Counted from the stretch's first letter, positions 7,095-15,762 are shown. The stretch: DNA of 64,000 bases from JADGRF01 sp035274465 (GCA_035274465.1 DATEOF010000353.1:1-64000), one strand, 5' to 3'. Made by a program: numbers and translations. The notes: generated from the letters alone by a model not told the origin.

Positions 7095-8345
7095 GTGGCA
7101 AACGTTGATCAACGTAGAATCAACAATCAATATTCGGATTTCACGTCGGCGCGCGAGGCCGCGCGCATGCTGGACGTGAAGCCGTCCACGCTGTACGCGT
7201 ACGTGAGTCGCGGTCTGTTGCGGTCGATCGACGCGCCGCGTGGACGTGCGCGGCTGTACTCGGTGATCGACCTGCGGCGCCTGCGGGCTCGGCGCGATGC
7301 ACGGCGCGGGCACACCGCCGTGGCCGCGACCGCGCTGGATTGGGGCGCGCCGGTGCTGGACTCGGCGATCACGCGCATCGACTCGGCCGGGCCGTTCTAC
7401 CGCGGGCGTTCGGCGCTCGAGCTGGCGCGATCCGGCAGCACGTTCGAGGAGGTCGCGGAGCTGCTGTGGGAAGGCAAGGCCAGCTGGGTAGTGGACCGCG
7501 AGGCAGCGCGCGTGCAAGCGCGCCTGGGCAAGCTGGTGCAGGAGCCGATGTCGCTGCTGGCGCGCTTGACCGCGTTCGTCAGCGCGCGCGGCCTGTGCGA
7601 CGGCAAGCGCATGGCCCACACGCCCGAGGTGGAGCGCGATCGCGCGGCGCGCCTTTTGTACGGCATGACCAGTGTGCTCGGTGAACCCACTGCCGGAACG
7701 CGCAGCGAGCGCCCGCGACTGGCCGAGCTGACGTGTCGCGCGTTCGGCATCCGCAGCGGCGCGCGCGAGTGTGCCGCCGTGGATCAGATGCTGGTGCTGT
7801 GCGCCGATCACGAGCTGAACGTGTCGACCTTCGCCGTGCGCGTCACGGCCTCGGGTGGCGCGGACATGTACTCGTGCCTCACGGCGGGCTTGTCGGCGCT
7901 CTCGGGCGTGCACCACGGCGGGCAGTGCGATCGCATCGAGCTGTTCGCCGAGAGCTGCCGCGGCGGGAACTCGCAGAAGGCCGCCGAACAACACGTGCGC
8001 GCGCGGCTGGCTGCGGGCGAGGCGGTGCCGGGCTTTGGCCAGCCGCTCTACCCCGACGGCGATCCGCGCGGCCGCTGGCTACTCGCGCGTGCCCGGGAGC
8101 TCGCGCCGCGCGCGCCACGCGTGCAGACGCTGTTCGGTGTGGTCGCAGCCATGAGCGGCATGGGCCGTCGCGATCCCACGCTGGACATGGGCCTGTGCGC
8201 GCTGAGCGGTGCGCTCGGCTTGCCGCTGGGAGCGGCGAGCGCCATCTTCGCGCTGGGTCGCGTGGCCGGTTGGGTGGCGCATGCGCTCGAGCAGCGCACG
8301 CGGCCGGTGCTACTGCGCCCTCGCGCGCGCTACGTCGGGCCCTGA
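7095..8345 (+). CDS. HTH-citrate synthase fusion, probable transcriptional regulator
   Basis: 416 aa from a GTG. Residues 17-45 form a MerR/excisionase-like helix-turn-helix (TSAREAARMLDVKPSTLYAY), followed by a basic segment (to about 75), then a full citrate-synthase domain. The domain keeps the HHGG histidine (H274) and D364, but the second catalytic His, in the GHRIYR motif of true synthases, is replaced by Gln316 (GFGQPLY). Condensation activity is therefore doubtful, while binding of oxaloacetate or CoA may persist. It is divergent from the citrate synthase at 5995-7053, and a perfect 14-bp palindrome overlaps its first codons. Inference: it senses a citrate-synthase ligand and controls both genes. 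HTH-citrate synthase proteins are known as a family, but their role is poorly described. Confidence 0.85.
   Translation: MANVDQRRINNQYSDFTSAREAARMLDVKPSTLYAYVSRGLLRSIDAPRGRARLYSVIDLRRLRARRDARRGHTAVAATALDWGAPVLDSAITRIDSAGPFYRGRSALELARSGSTFEEVAELLWEGKASWVVDREAARVQARLGKLVQEPMSLLARLTAFVSARGLCDGKRMAHTPEVERDRAARLLYGMTSVLGEPTAGTRSERPRLAELTCRAFGIRSGARECAAVDQMLVLCADHELNVSTFAVRVTASGGADMYSCLTAGLSALSGVHHGGQCDRIELFAESCRGGNSQKAAEQHVRARLAAGEAVPGFGQPLYPDGDPRGRWLLARARELAPRAPRVQTLFGVVAAMSGMGRRDPTLDMGLCALSGALGLPLGAASAIFALGRVAGWVAHALEQRTRPVLLRPRARYVGP
7102..7115. promoter_or_regulatory. Perfect palindrome, candidate operator of the HTH-citrate synthase
   Basis: ACGTTGATCAACGT reads the same on both strands. It covers codons 3-7 of the HTH fusion gene and lies about 50 bases from the citrate synthase start. 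ATCAAC and ATCAA half-site-like copies follow immediately downstream (to about 7130). The position suits autorepression and control of the divergent gene. Confidence 0.5.
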
Positions 8346-10069
8346 GCCGCGACACTCGGTACTGTTGGCCCGGGGCACTGGACGGGTCGCGGCGGCGTGT
8401 AGCGAAGGCGTGGCCGCTGCTTGTCGTAGATCCTGCGGTCCCCGCCGTCGATGCGGCCCTTCGTGTAGCTCTGGAGGCCCATGATCAGCGCCTCGCGCAT
8501 GGTCGGGCCCGTCTGGATGCGGATGCGCTCGGCCGGCAGGTTGACGCCCGCCAGCAAGCCATCGCCGCTCGCCACCACGTAGTCGCTGGTCACGACCGTG
8601 AGCATGCGGTTCTGCGGTAGCGCCGAGCCGTCGCTGGCGCTGAGCGAGACGGCGAGCTGTCCGGCGCGGCACTGCGCGGCCGCGCGCACGCCCGAGAGCG
8701 CGACCAGGCCGCGGTCGCTCTGCAGGCTGTTCAGCACCACCCGGGCCAGATCGCTGACGCGCATGCGCAAGCTGGCCAGGCGGTTTTCGAACGGGAACAT
8801 CTCGAACATGCGGCCGTAGGTCAGCGGGCCGGGCGTGAGCGAGGTGCGCACCGAGCCAGGGTTGTTGAACGCGGCGTGAGCGCCGGGCACCGCGCGCCGC
8901 ATCAGGTCGACGACCAGGTTGCTGAGCGGCGACTCCACCTCCGACGAGCGCTCGAGCGGGGCCGTGATCTCCACGCCGAGCGGCGCCTCGGCCGCGTCTC
9001 GCGCGCGCTTCAGGTCGTCGCTGATGGCTGCGAGCACGCGTTCGTCGCGCTTCACGGGCGCGCCTTCGTAGTGCTCTTGCGTGCAGGTGGGTTGGTCCAG
9101 CGCGTCGCTGCACAGCATGTGTGGCTGGAAGATGCGGACTGCCAGCTGCCTGGGATCGCTCGCGCGCAGCGTGAGGTCGACGCGGCCGAAGGCGCGTCCG
9201 TTGCAGCCCGACTCGATCATCGGGATGCCCGCCACGCGGTGCGCGACGAAGGCGTGCGTGTGGCCGCCGATGATCAGGTCGACCGCCTTCGAGTCACGCA
9301 GGGCCTCGGCCAGCGCGAAGCCCTCGGCGTGCGGATCGCAGCTGCTGAGGTCGTTTGGATCGTTCACTTGCCGGCAGTCGCCGCCGGCGTGCACGAGCGC
9401 GATGATCAGCTGCGCCCCTTGCGCGCGCAGTCGGCGCGCCTCGGCCTCGATGCTGGGCGCGAGCGCCGCGACCGAAAGATCGCCCGTGTTCGCAGCGTGC
9501 GTGGCCGTCAGCGCTTCCAGGGTCATGCCGCCCACGATTCCGATGCGCACGCCCGCCACCTCGTGCAGGATCGAGGGCCGCAGCCCGGGCAAGAGCCCGG
9601 TGCACGGCGCGCCGTCGCGCTGCATCAAGTTGCTGCTCAACAGCGGGAAGCCGGCGTCGGCGATGCGTGCGCGCAAGGCCCCGAGCGGATCGTCCTCGGG
9701 CGAGCCGGGCGTGCACGCCGGCCCGAGCGGCCCGAAGTCGAACTCGTGGTTGCCGATCGCGGCCGCGGTGTAGCGGAGCGCGCGGTAGCCGCGCATCATG
9801 GCCGCGCCTTCGGTGAGGTTCGAGGCCAGCGTGCCCTGGAAGATGTCGCCGGCGTCGAGCAATACCACCCCGCCGCCGTCAGCGGCACGCGTGGCGCGCA
9901 AGTTCTGGACATAGCCACCGAACAGCGGCAGCTGTGTGAGCCGGCCATGCACGTCGTTGGTGGCCACGACGCTGATCGTCACGTCGGGCTTGCGGCGGCT
10001 GCCCTCGGCTTGGGCAGATACGCAACCCAAGATGCACGCCGGCAACAACGCCGCGACCAGCCACTTCAT
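8330..10069 (-). CDS. 5'-nucleotidase/UshA-like metallophosphatase lipoprotein
   Basis: 579 aa. Signal peptide with lipobox ILGC, so envelope-located. The N-terminal metallophosphatase domain has NDVHG, DAGDIFQG, GNHEFD and GGHTHA, the dimetal-binding motifs. The C-terminal 5'-nucleotidase domain has NNPGSVRTSL and YGRMFEMFPFEN, the substrate-specificity lobe. Likely hydrolyses extracellular nucleotides or UDP-sugars (family knowledge); the exact substrate is not predictable. AAGG lies seven bases before the ATG. It is the last gene of a tight minus-strand run with the membrane protein (31-base gap), YkgJ-like protein and ThiE. Its last 16 bases overlap the end of the convergent HTH-citrate synthase gene. 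Confidence 0.9.
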   Translation of the reverse strand: MKWLVAALLPACILGCVSAQAEGSRRKPDVTISVVATNDVHGRLTQLPLFGGYVQNLRATRAADGGGVVLLDAGDIFQGTLASNLTEGAAMMRGYRALRYTAAAIGNHEFDFGPLGPACTPGSPEDDPLGALRARIADAGFPLLSSNLMQRDGAPCTGLLPGLRPSILHEVAGVRIGIVGGMTLEALTATHAANTGDLSVAALAPSIEAEARRLRAQGAQLIIALVHAGGDCRQVNDPNDLSSCDPHAEGFALAEALRDSKAVDLIIGGHTHAFVAHRVAGIPMIESGCNGRAFGRVDLTLRASDPRQLAVRIFQPHMLCSDALDQPTCTQEHYEGAPVKRDERVLAAISDDLKRARDAAEAPLGVEITAPLERSSEVESPLSNLVVDLMRRAVPGAHAAFNNPGSVRTSLTPGPLTYGRMFEMFPFENRLASLRMRVSDLARVVLNSLQSDRGLVALSGVRAAAQCRAGQLAVSLSASDGSALPQNRMLTVVTSDYVVASGDGLLAGVNLPAERIRIQTGPTMREALIMGLQSYTKGRIDGGDRRIYDKQRPRLRYTPPRPVQCPGPTVPSVAAQGPT

Positions 10070-10100
10070 CCCGGCACCTTACACCGAACCCGCCCCGTGA

Positions 10101-11171
10101 TCAGGCGCTTCGCGACAGCACCCGCCGCCAGGCCGCGGGCTTGCCGTCGATCATCCAATCCCGCTGCGAAACAGGTAACACTTCCGCGTGTTGGAAGGGC
10201 GGACGCCGCTCGTCGCGAGGGTCGGGCGGGGTGGGAGGGGCGGCCTGGGTATCATCAGCCGTCTCCCAGCTCAGCAGCCAACCCACCTCCATGTCGGCCT
10301 CCAGACGTCGAGCCAGCGCGTAGCCGCGCAGGTGCCGCAACGCGGCGTACGACCAGATGCCGAGCCAGGCCACGGCGAGCAGATCCTCGGGCGCGGTCTT
10401 GTCGCGGACGATCCAGGCGCTCACGAATGTCGACATGACTGCGGTCAAGCCGATCAACAACCACGGCAGGGCCGTCAGCCGCGCCACGTGGCGTTGCAGC
10501 TCGGCGCGTTCGGGCTCGGCCATACGGCGGCGCTTGAGCTCGCGCGCGGTGGCGCCCAGCACCTCCTTGACCTCGGGCGGCAGCGAGAATCGAAACGAGT
10601 GCGTGCTCGGCCAGGCCGCGGTCCTGGACACGTGCAGCCGACGCTCGGCCGGCAAGTTCTTGCCGTTGACTTGCATCAGGCGCCCCGAGCGCGGCAGCAC
10701 GCAGATGCGCTGCTCCTGGCCGCCGCGGACGAACAACCCGGCGTTGAGCAGCGACAACACCTCGGGGTCTTCTTCCTCGTAGCGCGCCTCTGCCAGGTGA
10801 CCCTCGAACACCCAGAGGAAGCCATCCTCGAGATCGCGTTGCAGCGGTAGCGCGGTGCGCCCGTGATCCCAGGCCTTGACCAGACACAGCGGGACGAGCA
10901 AGGCGAACAGCGTGAATGCGACCGCCAGCGTCACCCAGGCGTGGTGGCCCAGCCGGCCCGCGGCCCACAGGCACGCGCCCAGCGCACCGGGTAGGACCAG
11001 CGTGCCGATGGCGGCGTAGGCGAGCATCGCGTTGCGGCTGCGTTTGTAGACGCGCTCTGCCGCTGTCCGCTGCACCTCGGTCAGGCGCTCTTCGGCCACG
11101 CACGGCAGACCGGCGCACCAGCGTGTGCCGTCCTCGGATGCTGCGCGTGCGGCGTCGAGCGCATGCGTCAC
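10101..11171 (-). CDS. Hypothetical membrane protein, four predicted TM helices
   Basis: 356 aa from a GTG; not recognised. Two hydrophobic hairpins are visible: about residues 48-70 and 78-98, then 233-252 and 264-285. They are separated by a soluble domain of about 130 residues containing LLNAGLFVRGGQEQRICVLPRSGRL and followed by a basic, charged stretch. The C-terminus after 300 is Pro/Asp-rich and probably cytoplasmic. It sits 23 bases after the YkgJ-like gene and 31 before the nucleotidase gene, so it is co-transcribed, but the neighbours do not reveal its job. Confidence 0.8.
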   Translation of the reverse strand: MTHALDAARAASEDGTRWCAGLPCVAEERLTEVQRTAAERVYKRSRNAMLAYAAIGTLVLPGALGACLWAAGRLGHHAWVTLAVAFTLFALLVPLCLVKAWDHGRTALPLQRDLEDGFLWVFEGHLAEARYEEEDPEVLSLLNAGLFVRGGQEQRICVLPRSGRLMQVNGKNLPAERRLHVSRTAAWPSTHSFRFSLPPEVKEVLGATARELKRRRMAEPERAELQRHVARLTALPWLLIGLTAVMSTFVSAWIVRDKTAPEDLLAVAWLGIWSYAALRHLRGYALARRLEADMEVGWLLSWETADDTQAAPPTPPDPRDERRPPFQHAEVLPVSQRDWMIDGKPAAWRRVLSRSA

Positions 11172-11194
11172 GAGCCACAGTCTGCCACGAAACC

Positions 11195-11644
11195 TCAGCC
11201 CGCTTCGAGCGCGTGCGTCAAAGGCCTCGCCAGCTCACCGCCCAGCTGGTGACGCGCGGCCAAATCCTGCAGCTCGCGCACGAGCTCGCGCAGCTCCTCG
11301 CGTGCCGGCCCCACGCCACGCTGGGCGCGCTCGCAGTAAAAGGTGCGACAACCGAGTGGCCGCGCCGCGTATACGGCACAGCGGCCGGATCGATCGAGCA
11401 ACGGGCAGGTACGTTCGTCCGGGCCGCGGGGCTGGAGCGGCAACGCGCGGCGTCGCGGGGACAGGGGACCGCCGCGGCCGGCGAGCGCGTGGCGGAGCAG
11501 GCTGAGCTCGATGGCGGTCACGTAGGGCTGGCGCCCCGTGATGCCGAAGCGGCAACACTCGGTGCTGCCGGGGCATGACCAGTCGGCGTATAGCGCGTCG
11601 ACACGTTCGTACAGCGCGACCAGCTCTGCCAGCTTGGCGTCCAA
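11195..11644 (-). CDS. YkgJ-like cysteine-cluster (metal-chelating) protein
   Basis: 149 aa. Seen: CPGSTECCRFG, then CPLLDRSGRCAVYAARPLGCRTFYC, the cysteine spacing of the YkgJ/FliB-like zinc- or iron-chelating cluster family. The ORF is open far upstream but overlaps thiE there. The TTG at 11644, two bases after the thiE stop, is the most economical start because homology-like sequence begins just after it; no good ribosome site is visible, so translational coupling to thiE is likely. Function in the cell is unknown. Confidence 0.78.
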   Translation of the reverse strand: MDAKLAELVALYERVDALYADWSCPGSTECCRFGITGRQPYVTAIELSLLRHALAGRGGPLSPRRRALPLQPRGPDERTCPLLDRSGRCAVYAARPLGCRTFYCERAQRGVGPAREELRELVRELQDLAARHQLGGELARPLTHALEAG

Positions 11645-11646
11645 GC

Positions 11647-12279
11647 TCAGGATTGTCGCGCGTGCGGCGCAGCTTGCAAGACGCGATGCAGCGTGCGCGC
11701 TGCCTGCTCCGGGTCTTCGGCCGCACACAGCGCCGAGATCGCCGCGCCGAGCGGCGCGCCCGCAGCGGCGACGTCCGCGGCATTGCGTGGATCGACGCCA
11801 CCGATCGCCACCACCGGAATTCGCAGCACGGAACACACCTCGCGCAGCCCAGGCAGTCCCACCTGTGGTTCGGGGTTCAGCTTGGTCCGCGTCGGAAACA
11901 CCGGCCCGAAGCCGATCAGCGATGCGCCACGGCGCTCGGCATCCAGCGCTTGTGCGAGCGAGTGCGTCGACAACCCGATCAGCGCCTGGGGTCCGAGCGC
12001 CTCGCGGACCTGCTCGAGCGCTTGATCGTCCTGGCCGACGTGCACGCCGTCCGCGCCGAGCTCGCGGGCGAGCCAGACCCGATCGTTCACGAAGAAGGGC
12101 ACGCCGGCGGCGCGACAGACGCGCCCGAGGGAGTGGCCGAGCGCGAGGAAGTCGGCGTCGGAGAGCTGCTTGGCCCGCAGCTGCAACGCCGCGCAGCCGC
12201 CGCGCAGCACGGCCTGCGCGACCGCCAGCGGTGGCAGGCGACAGGCTTCGGGGTCGATGATTGCGTAGAGCCCACGCAT
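11647..12279 (-). CDS. thiE: Thiamine-phosphate synthase ThiE
   Basis: 210 aa from the ATG at 12279; longer upstream starts add a non-homologous tail running into the divergent gene. ThiE joins HMP pyrophosphate with thiazole phosphate to give thiamine phosphate. TIM-barrel motifs seen: GLYAIIDPE at the start, LQLRAKQLSDADF (phosphate/pyrophosphate loop), FFVNDRVWLARELGADGVHVGQDD, LIGLSTHS, FGPVFPTRTK and VVAIGGVDPRN. The normal THTK-type loop reads PTRTK. It is first in a minus-strand run with the YkgJ-like, membrane and nucleotidase genes. No other thiamine gene or TPP riboswitch was seen nearby, so this copy stands apart from a thi cluster. Confidence 0.92.
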   Translation of the reverse strand: MRGLYAIIDPEACRLPPLAVAQAVLRGGCAALQLRAKQLSDADFLALGHSLGRVCRAAGVPFFVNDRVWLARELGADGVHVGQDDQALEQVREALGPQALIGLSTHSLAQALDAERRGASLIGFGPVFPTRTKLNPEPQVGLPGLREVCSVLRIPVVAIGGVDPRNAADVAAAGAPLGAAISALCAAEDPEQAARTLHRVLQAAPHARQS

Positions 12280-12301
12280 GGGCCCTACTATGCTGGTGCG
12301 C

Positions 12302-14110
12302 ATGACTTTCGGCACGCGTTTCGTACTCCGTGTGTCGAGCGCGGCGTTCGCCGTGCTGTGGAGCATCGAAGGACTCTCGCGCTACCGCACGTTTCACAAC
12401 CGGACCTTCGATCTCGCGCTGTACGCGCGGCAGGCGTGGGGCCTGGTCCACGGCGACTACTGGGATCCGATCGTCGACAGCCATTTTCTGGGTACCCACG
12501 TGGCCCTTGTGCTCTGGCCGCTCGGGTTAGTCGGTCAGCGCTTCGGCATGGTGCCGGTGCTGATCGTGGCGCAGGCGCTGGCGTTCGCCCTCGCGGCGCT
12601 GCCGCTGGCGCAGATCGGCGCGCGGCGCTTCGGCGATCGAGGGGCGCTGCTGGCCGCCGGGGCGTGGCTCCTGTATCCGAACCTCGGCCACGTCGCGAGC
12701 TACGAGTTTCACCCGGGCTCGCTCGGCATGTTGCCGCTGGCGTTCGCGCTCGACGCGCTGGATCGCGGGCGTGCGGGAGTGTTCGCGCTGTCGTGTTTGG
12801 GTTTGCTGCTGTGTCGCGCCGACTTCGCCCTGCTCGGCGTGCTGCTGGGAGCGGCGGCCATGCTCTGGACGAGGCCGCGTCCGGTCGTGTGGCTGCAGGC
12901 CGGAGCGTTGGTCGCGCTGACGTCGATCGGATACCTGGCGCTGCAGTTCCTGGTGCTGAAGCCGTCGTTTCCCGCGGGCGCATCGAGCTACGACCTGCAC
13001 TTCCCGAAGTGGGGCGGTAGCCCGTTTGGCGTGGTACGCACGCTGTTCCACGACCCTGGGCTCGTGCGCGATCACTTCTTTCAGCCCGCGAAGCTCAGCT
13101 ACGTGCCGCGCGTGCTGTTGCCGCTCGCGTTCTTGCCGTTGCTTGCACCGCGCTGGCTGCTCTTCGCACTGCCCTTCGTCGCGATCAACTCGATCTCGAG
13201 CTTTCCGACCACGGTGGAGCTGTACTCGCACTACCTGACGCCGGCGGTGCCCGCGCTGGTGGTCGGCGCGATCGACGGCCTGGCCTGGCTCGCAGCGCGC
13301 TGGCCGCGCGCCCGGGTGCGCCACGCGGCGATGGGTGTGTTGGTCGGGTGCCTCGTGCTGGGCAGCGTGCGCAACGGCGGCATGCCCTGGTCGCGAGACT
13401 TCGATGCGGCGGCGTTCGTAGCCGATGCGTACACCGCGGAAGCCGAACGAACCGTGGCGTCGATCGCGCCGAGAGGCTCGGTGCAGGCACCGGATCCGCT
13501 GCTGCCGCACCTGGCCGAACGTTCGGAGATCTACCGCGCGCCACCGCCCGACCTGAACGCGCAATTCGTGGTGCTCGACGTCAGCCATCGCCGCCGCTAC
13601 GCGAAGAGCGAAGATCTGCTGCGCACCATCGAAGAGCCAGGCACGCGAACGTGGCTCGCGCGGCGCGACTACGGCCTGATCCACGTCGAGCAGTCGCTGC
13701 TCACGCTGCGACGGGGCAGCGACCCGCGCTCGGGCATCGCGCTACGCTACCTTCCGCACGAGCAAGGGCAACAGAGTGGCATCCCGCTCACGCGGTGTTT
13801 GACGCTGCTGTCTGCGTGGCTGGATCCGCAGGGGTTGGAGCTCGAGCTGTCGGCGCAAGCGCCCTGCCCCAACGATCTGGCATTGCGGATCGGGAGCGAG
13901 ACGCGGCCGCGGCGTGTGGACTTGCTGTTCGACGGCTTGTTGTCGCCGGCGCAGCTGCGCGACGAGTATGCGGTCTCGTGGCACGTGCTCACGTCGCTCG
14001 AGCGCGCGCGCATCCTGGAACGGGGCTTGCGGATTGGAGCGCTGCGCTCGAGCGGGGAGCCGCCGGAACAGGGCGATCCGGTGACGTTCCTGGTGCCGCT
14101 CATCCACTAA
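12302..14110 (+). CDS. DUF2079 polytopic membrane protein (GT-C-like)
   Basis: 602 aa from the ATG at 12302; ATGs at 12278 and 12290 are also in frame, but 12278 would overlap the thiE start. About ten hydrophobic helices occupy residues 5-380, and the last ~220 residues are soluble. The N-terminal YRTFHNRTFDLALYARQAWG followed by HFLGTHV matches the DUF2079 signature; YEFHPGSLGMLPLAFALD is a second conserved loop. DUF2079 proteins resemble GT-C glycosyltransferases that use lipid-linked donors (family knowledge), so a role in envelope glycan transfer is possible but unproven. Its 3' end overlaps the convergent lyase-like gene by four bases. Confidence 0.85.
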   Translation: MTFGTRFVLRVSSAAFAVLWSIEGLSRYRTFHNRTFDLALYARQAWGLVHGDYWDPIVDSHFLGTHVALVLWPLGLVGQRFGMVPVLIVAQALAFALAALPLAQIGARRFGDRGALLAAGAWLLYPNLGHVASYEFHPGSLGMLPLAFALDALDRGRAGVFALSCLGLLLCRADFALLGVLLGAAAMLWTRPRPVVWLQAGALVALTSIGYLALQFLVLKPSFPAGASSYDLHFPKWGGSPFGVVRTLFHDPGLVRDHFFQPAKLSYVPRVLLPLAFLPLLAPRWLLFALPFVAINSISSFPTTVELYSHYLTPAVPALVVGAIDGLAWLAARWPRARVRHAAMGVLVGCLVLGSVRNGGMPWSRDFDAAAFVADAYTAEAERTVASIAPRGSVQAPDPLLPHLAERSEIYRAPPPDLNAQFVVLDVSHRRRYAKSEDLLRTIEEPGTRTWLARRDYGLIHVEQSLLTLRRGSDPRSGIALRYLPHEQGQQSGIPLTRCLTLLSAWLDPQGLELELSAQAPCPNDLALRIGSETRPRRVDLLFDGLLSPAQLRDEYAVSWHVLTSLERARILERGLRIGALRSSGEPPEQGDPVTFLVPLIH

Positions 14111-15162
14111 GGCCCGCGCGTGAACTTCTGCACGCGCATGCCGTAGACGTCGCCGACCAGGACCTCGTCGGACTTCGTCACTGCGATCGCGTGCCCGCCG
14201 TAGAGCTGGCCGTCGTAGTTGCCGAACGATCCCCAGCTGTCCTGCAGCTTGCCGCGCTGATCGAGGCGCAAGATGCGCGCGCGATCGGGCGGCACCGGGT
14301 TTTGATCGCCGCCGTCCACGACGAACACCGAGCCATCTTTCGCCACGGTCACGGCCCACGGCCGTCCGAGCGCAGCGCTCTTCCACTCGTCGATGAACGT
14401 GCCGTTCTCGTCGAAGCGCTGGATGCGCGCGTTGCCGCGATCGGCCACGTAGACGCGGCGCTGCGCGTCGAGCGCGATCGAGTGCGGCGTGTCGAACTGT
14501 CCGGGCTCGCTGCCGTGGGTGCCCCAGGCGCGGATGAACTGACCCTGCGCGTCGAGCTCGACCACCCGGCTGTTGCCGTAGCCGTCCGCGATGAAGATCG
14601 TACCGTCAGGGGCGATCGCGACGTCGGTCGGTCGATTGAAGTGCGTCTCGTCGTCGCCCGGCTCGCCGGCCACGCCGAAGCTGCGCAGCACGTCTCCGTC
14701 GCGATTCAGCTCGAACACCTGGTGCGACCCCACGTCGGTCACCCACAGGTGATCCCTCGCGTCGACTCGCAACCCGTGCGGGATCTTGAACTGGCTCCTG
14801 CCGAACTCGCCCTCGATCGCGCCGGTCGCCGGATTGAGCCGCAACAGCGGCGGCTGCGTGATCAGCGGTGTGTCCACGTCCGCGAGCCACGGGTGATCGG
14901 CGCGATGGAACACCAGCACGTCGCCGTGCGAGTCGACGGCGACGCCGGACACCTGGCCGAGCACGTACCCTTCGGACAGTGCCGGCCAGCCGTGCACGAC
15001 GCGGAACTCGCGCGACGCCGAGGCGTCGTCGTGAACCCGAGCATCCGGCGCTGCGGCCGGCGCCGCGTCGTCGGCGCAGCCCACCCAGGAGAGCAGCAAC
15101 CCGGACAGGGTCGCACAACAATCGCGCGCGCGGCGCATCCAGTGGCGAGCGTTCACCTGCAT
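14107..15162 (-). CDS. Peptidyl-alpha-hydroxyglycine amidating lyase (PAL)-like NHL lipoprotein
   Basis: 351 aa. Lipoprotein signal with Cys29 (WVGC), then an NHL-type beta-propeller. Beyond generic NHL repeats it carries the full residue set of the PAL half of animal peptidylglycine alpha-amidating monooxygenase: R87 in FHRADHPW, H129 in IPHGLRVD, Y195 in DGYGNSR, H227 in TPHSIALD and H324 in GGHAIAV, corresponding to the catalytic Arg, the three Zn-binding His and the catalytic Tyr. PAL cleaves peptidyl-alpha-hydroxyglycine to an amidated peptide and glyoxylate. No hydroxylating (PHM) partner is in the window. It is followed 15 bases upstream on the same strand by the YdeI-like gene, a probable operon. 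An ordinary NHL scaffold is the alternative. Confidence 0.8.
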   Translation of the reverse strand: MQVNARHWMRRARDCCATLSGLLLSWVGCADDAAPAAAPDARVHDDASASREFRVVHGWPALSEGYVLGQVSGVAVDSHGDVLVFHRADHPWLADVDTPLITQPPLLRLNPATGAIEGEFGRSQFKIPHGLRVDARDHLWVTDVGSHQVFELNRDGDVLRSFGVAGEPGDDETHFNRPTDVAIAPDGTIFIADGYGNSRVVELDAQGQFIRAWGTHGSEPGQFDTPHSIALDAQRRVYVADRGNARIQRFDENGTFIDEWKSAALGRPWAVTVAKDGSVFVVDGGDQNPVPPDRARILRLDQRGKLQDSWGSFGNYDGQLYGGHAIAVTKSDEVLVGDVYGMRVQKFTRGP

Positions 15163-15177
15163 CCGCCGCGTTGAGGT

Positions 15178-15762
15178 TCAGTCGTCATGCAAACCCATGC
15201 CTGCGAGGATCTTGGGGATGCACTTTTGGATCCGCGCGGTTCGCGTCTGCGATTGCTTCGCGCCCGTGAAGTGGAGGACGTAGCCCCGTTGGCGTCCGGG
15301 AGTGAGCGCCTTGAAAGCCTTCGCGAGCTTGCGATCTTTCTGCAGGATCCGCGTCAGCTCCTCGGGAAGCTCGAGCTCGCGCTTGGCTTTGAAGTCGACG
15401 GTGAGCCCGGCCTTCTCCACCGCGATGGCCTGCTTCGCGTAAGACTGCACCACGGCCTTCTTGACCTGAGCCTCGCTGGTGAACTCCAGGCGCAGCGCCG
15501 ACTGCGTGTTCTCCCCCTGGCTGCGGAGGAGGCCGTGGGAGTCCTCCAGCAGCGCGCCCTTGAAGAACATCAGGGAGAGGTGGCCTTTGAACGGCTGGAT
15601 GATGGCCACGTTCTTGCCCCCGAACGAGTAGCAAGGCTTCCCCCACTTCAGATCCTCCTCGAGCCCACAATCGAGCAGGATCGACCGGAGCTTCTGGATC
15701 TCGCCACGCCACGTCTTGGCGCGGCTCACGAATGCATCAATTTTGGGATTCTGCGTACTCAT
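15178..15762 (-). CDS. YdeI-like DUF1801 protein
   Basis: 194 aa. The N-terminal DUF1801 fold shows LKWGKPCYSFGGKNVAIIQPFKGHLSLMFFKGALL, and the C-terminal YdeI/OmpD-associated segment shows ELPEELTRILQKD, FKALTPGRQRGYVLHF and R-rich repeats ending in CIPKILAG. This family is cytoplasmic, of frataxin-like fold, and linked in some bacteria to cationic-peptide tolerance (family knowledge; not testable here). It starts the two-gene minus-strand unit with the PAL-like lipoprotein. Confidence 0.87.
   Translation of the reverse strand: MSTQNPKIDAFVSRAKTWRGEIQKLRSILLDCGLEEDLKWGKPCYSFGGKNVAIIQPFKGHLSLMFFKGALLEDSHGLLRSQGENTQSALRLEFTSEAQVKKAVVQSYAKQAIAVEKAGLTVDFKAKRELELPEELTRILQKDRKLAKAFKALTPGRQRGYVLHFTGAKQSQTRTARIQKCIPKILAGMGLHDD

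Noticed and set aside
11195..12499. A 434-codon open frame ending with the YkgJ-like sequence
   Set aside because: Upstream of 11644 it is an Arg-rich shadow of thiE; only the last 149 codons look like protein.
12527..15174. Large frames antisense to DUF2079 and to the PAL-like gene (12527-13684 minus; 13348-15174 plus)
   Set aside because: No domain motifs, compositionally biased, and they contradict well-supported genes on the other strand.
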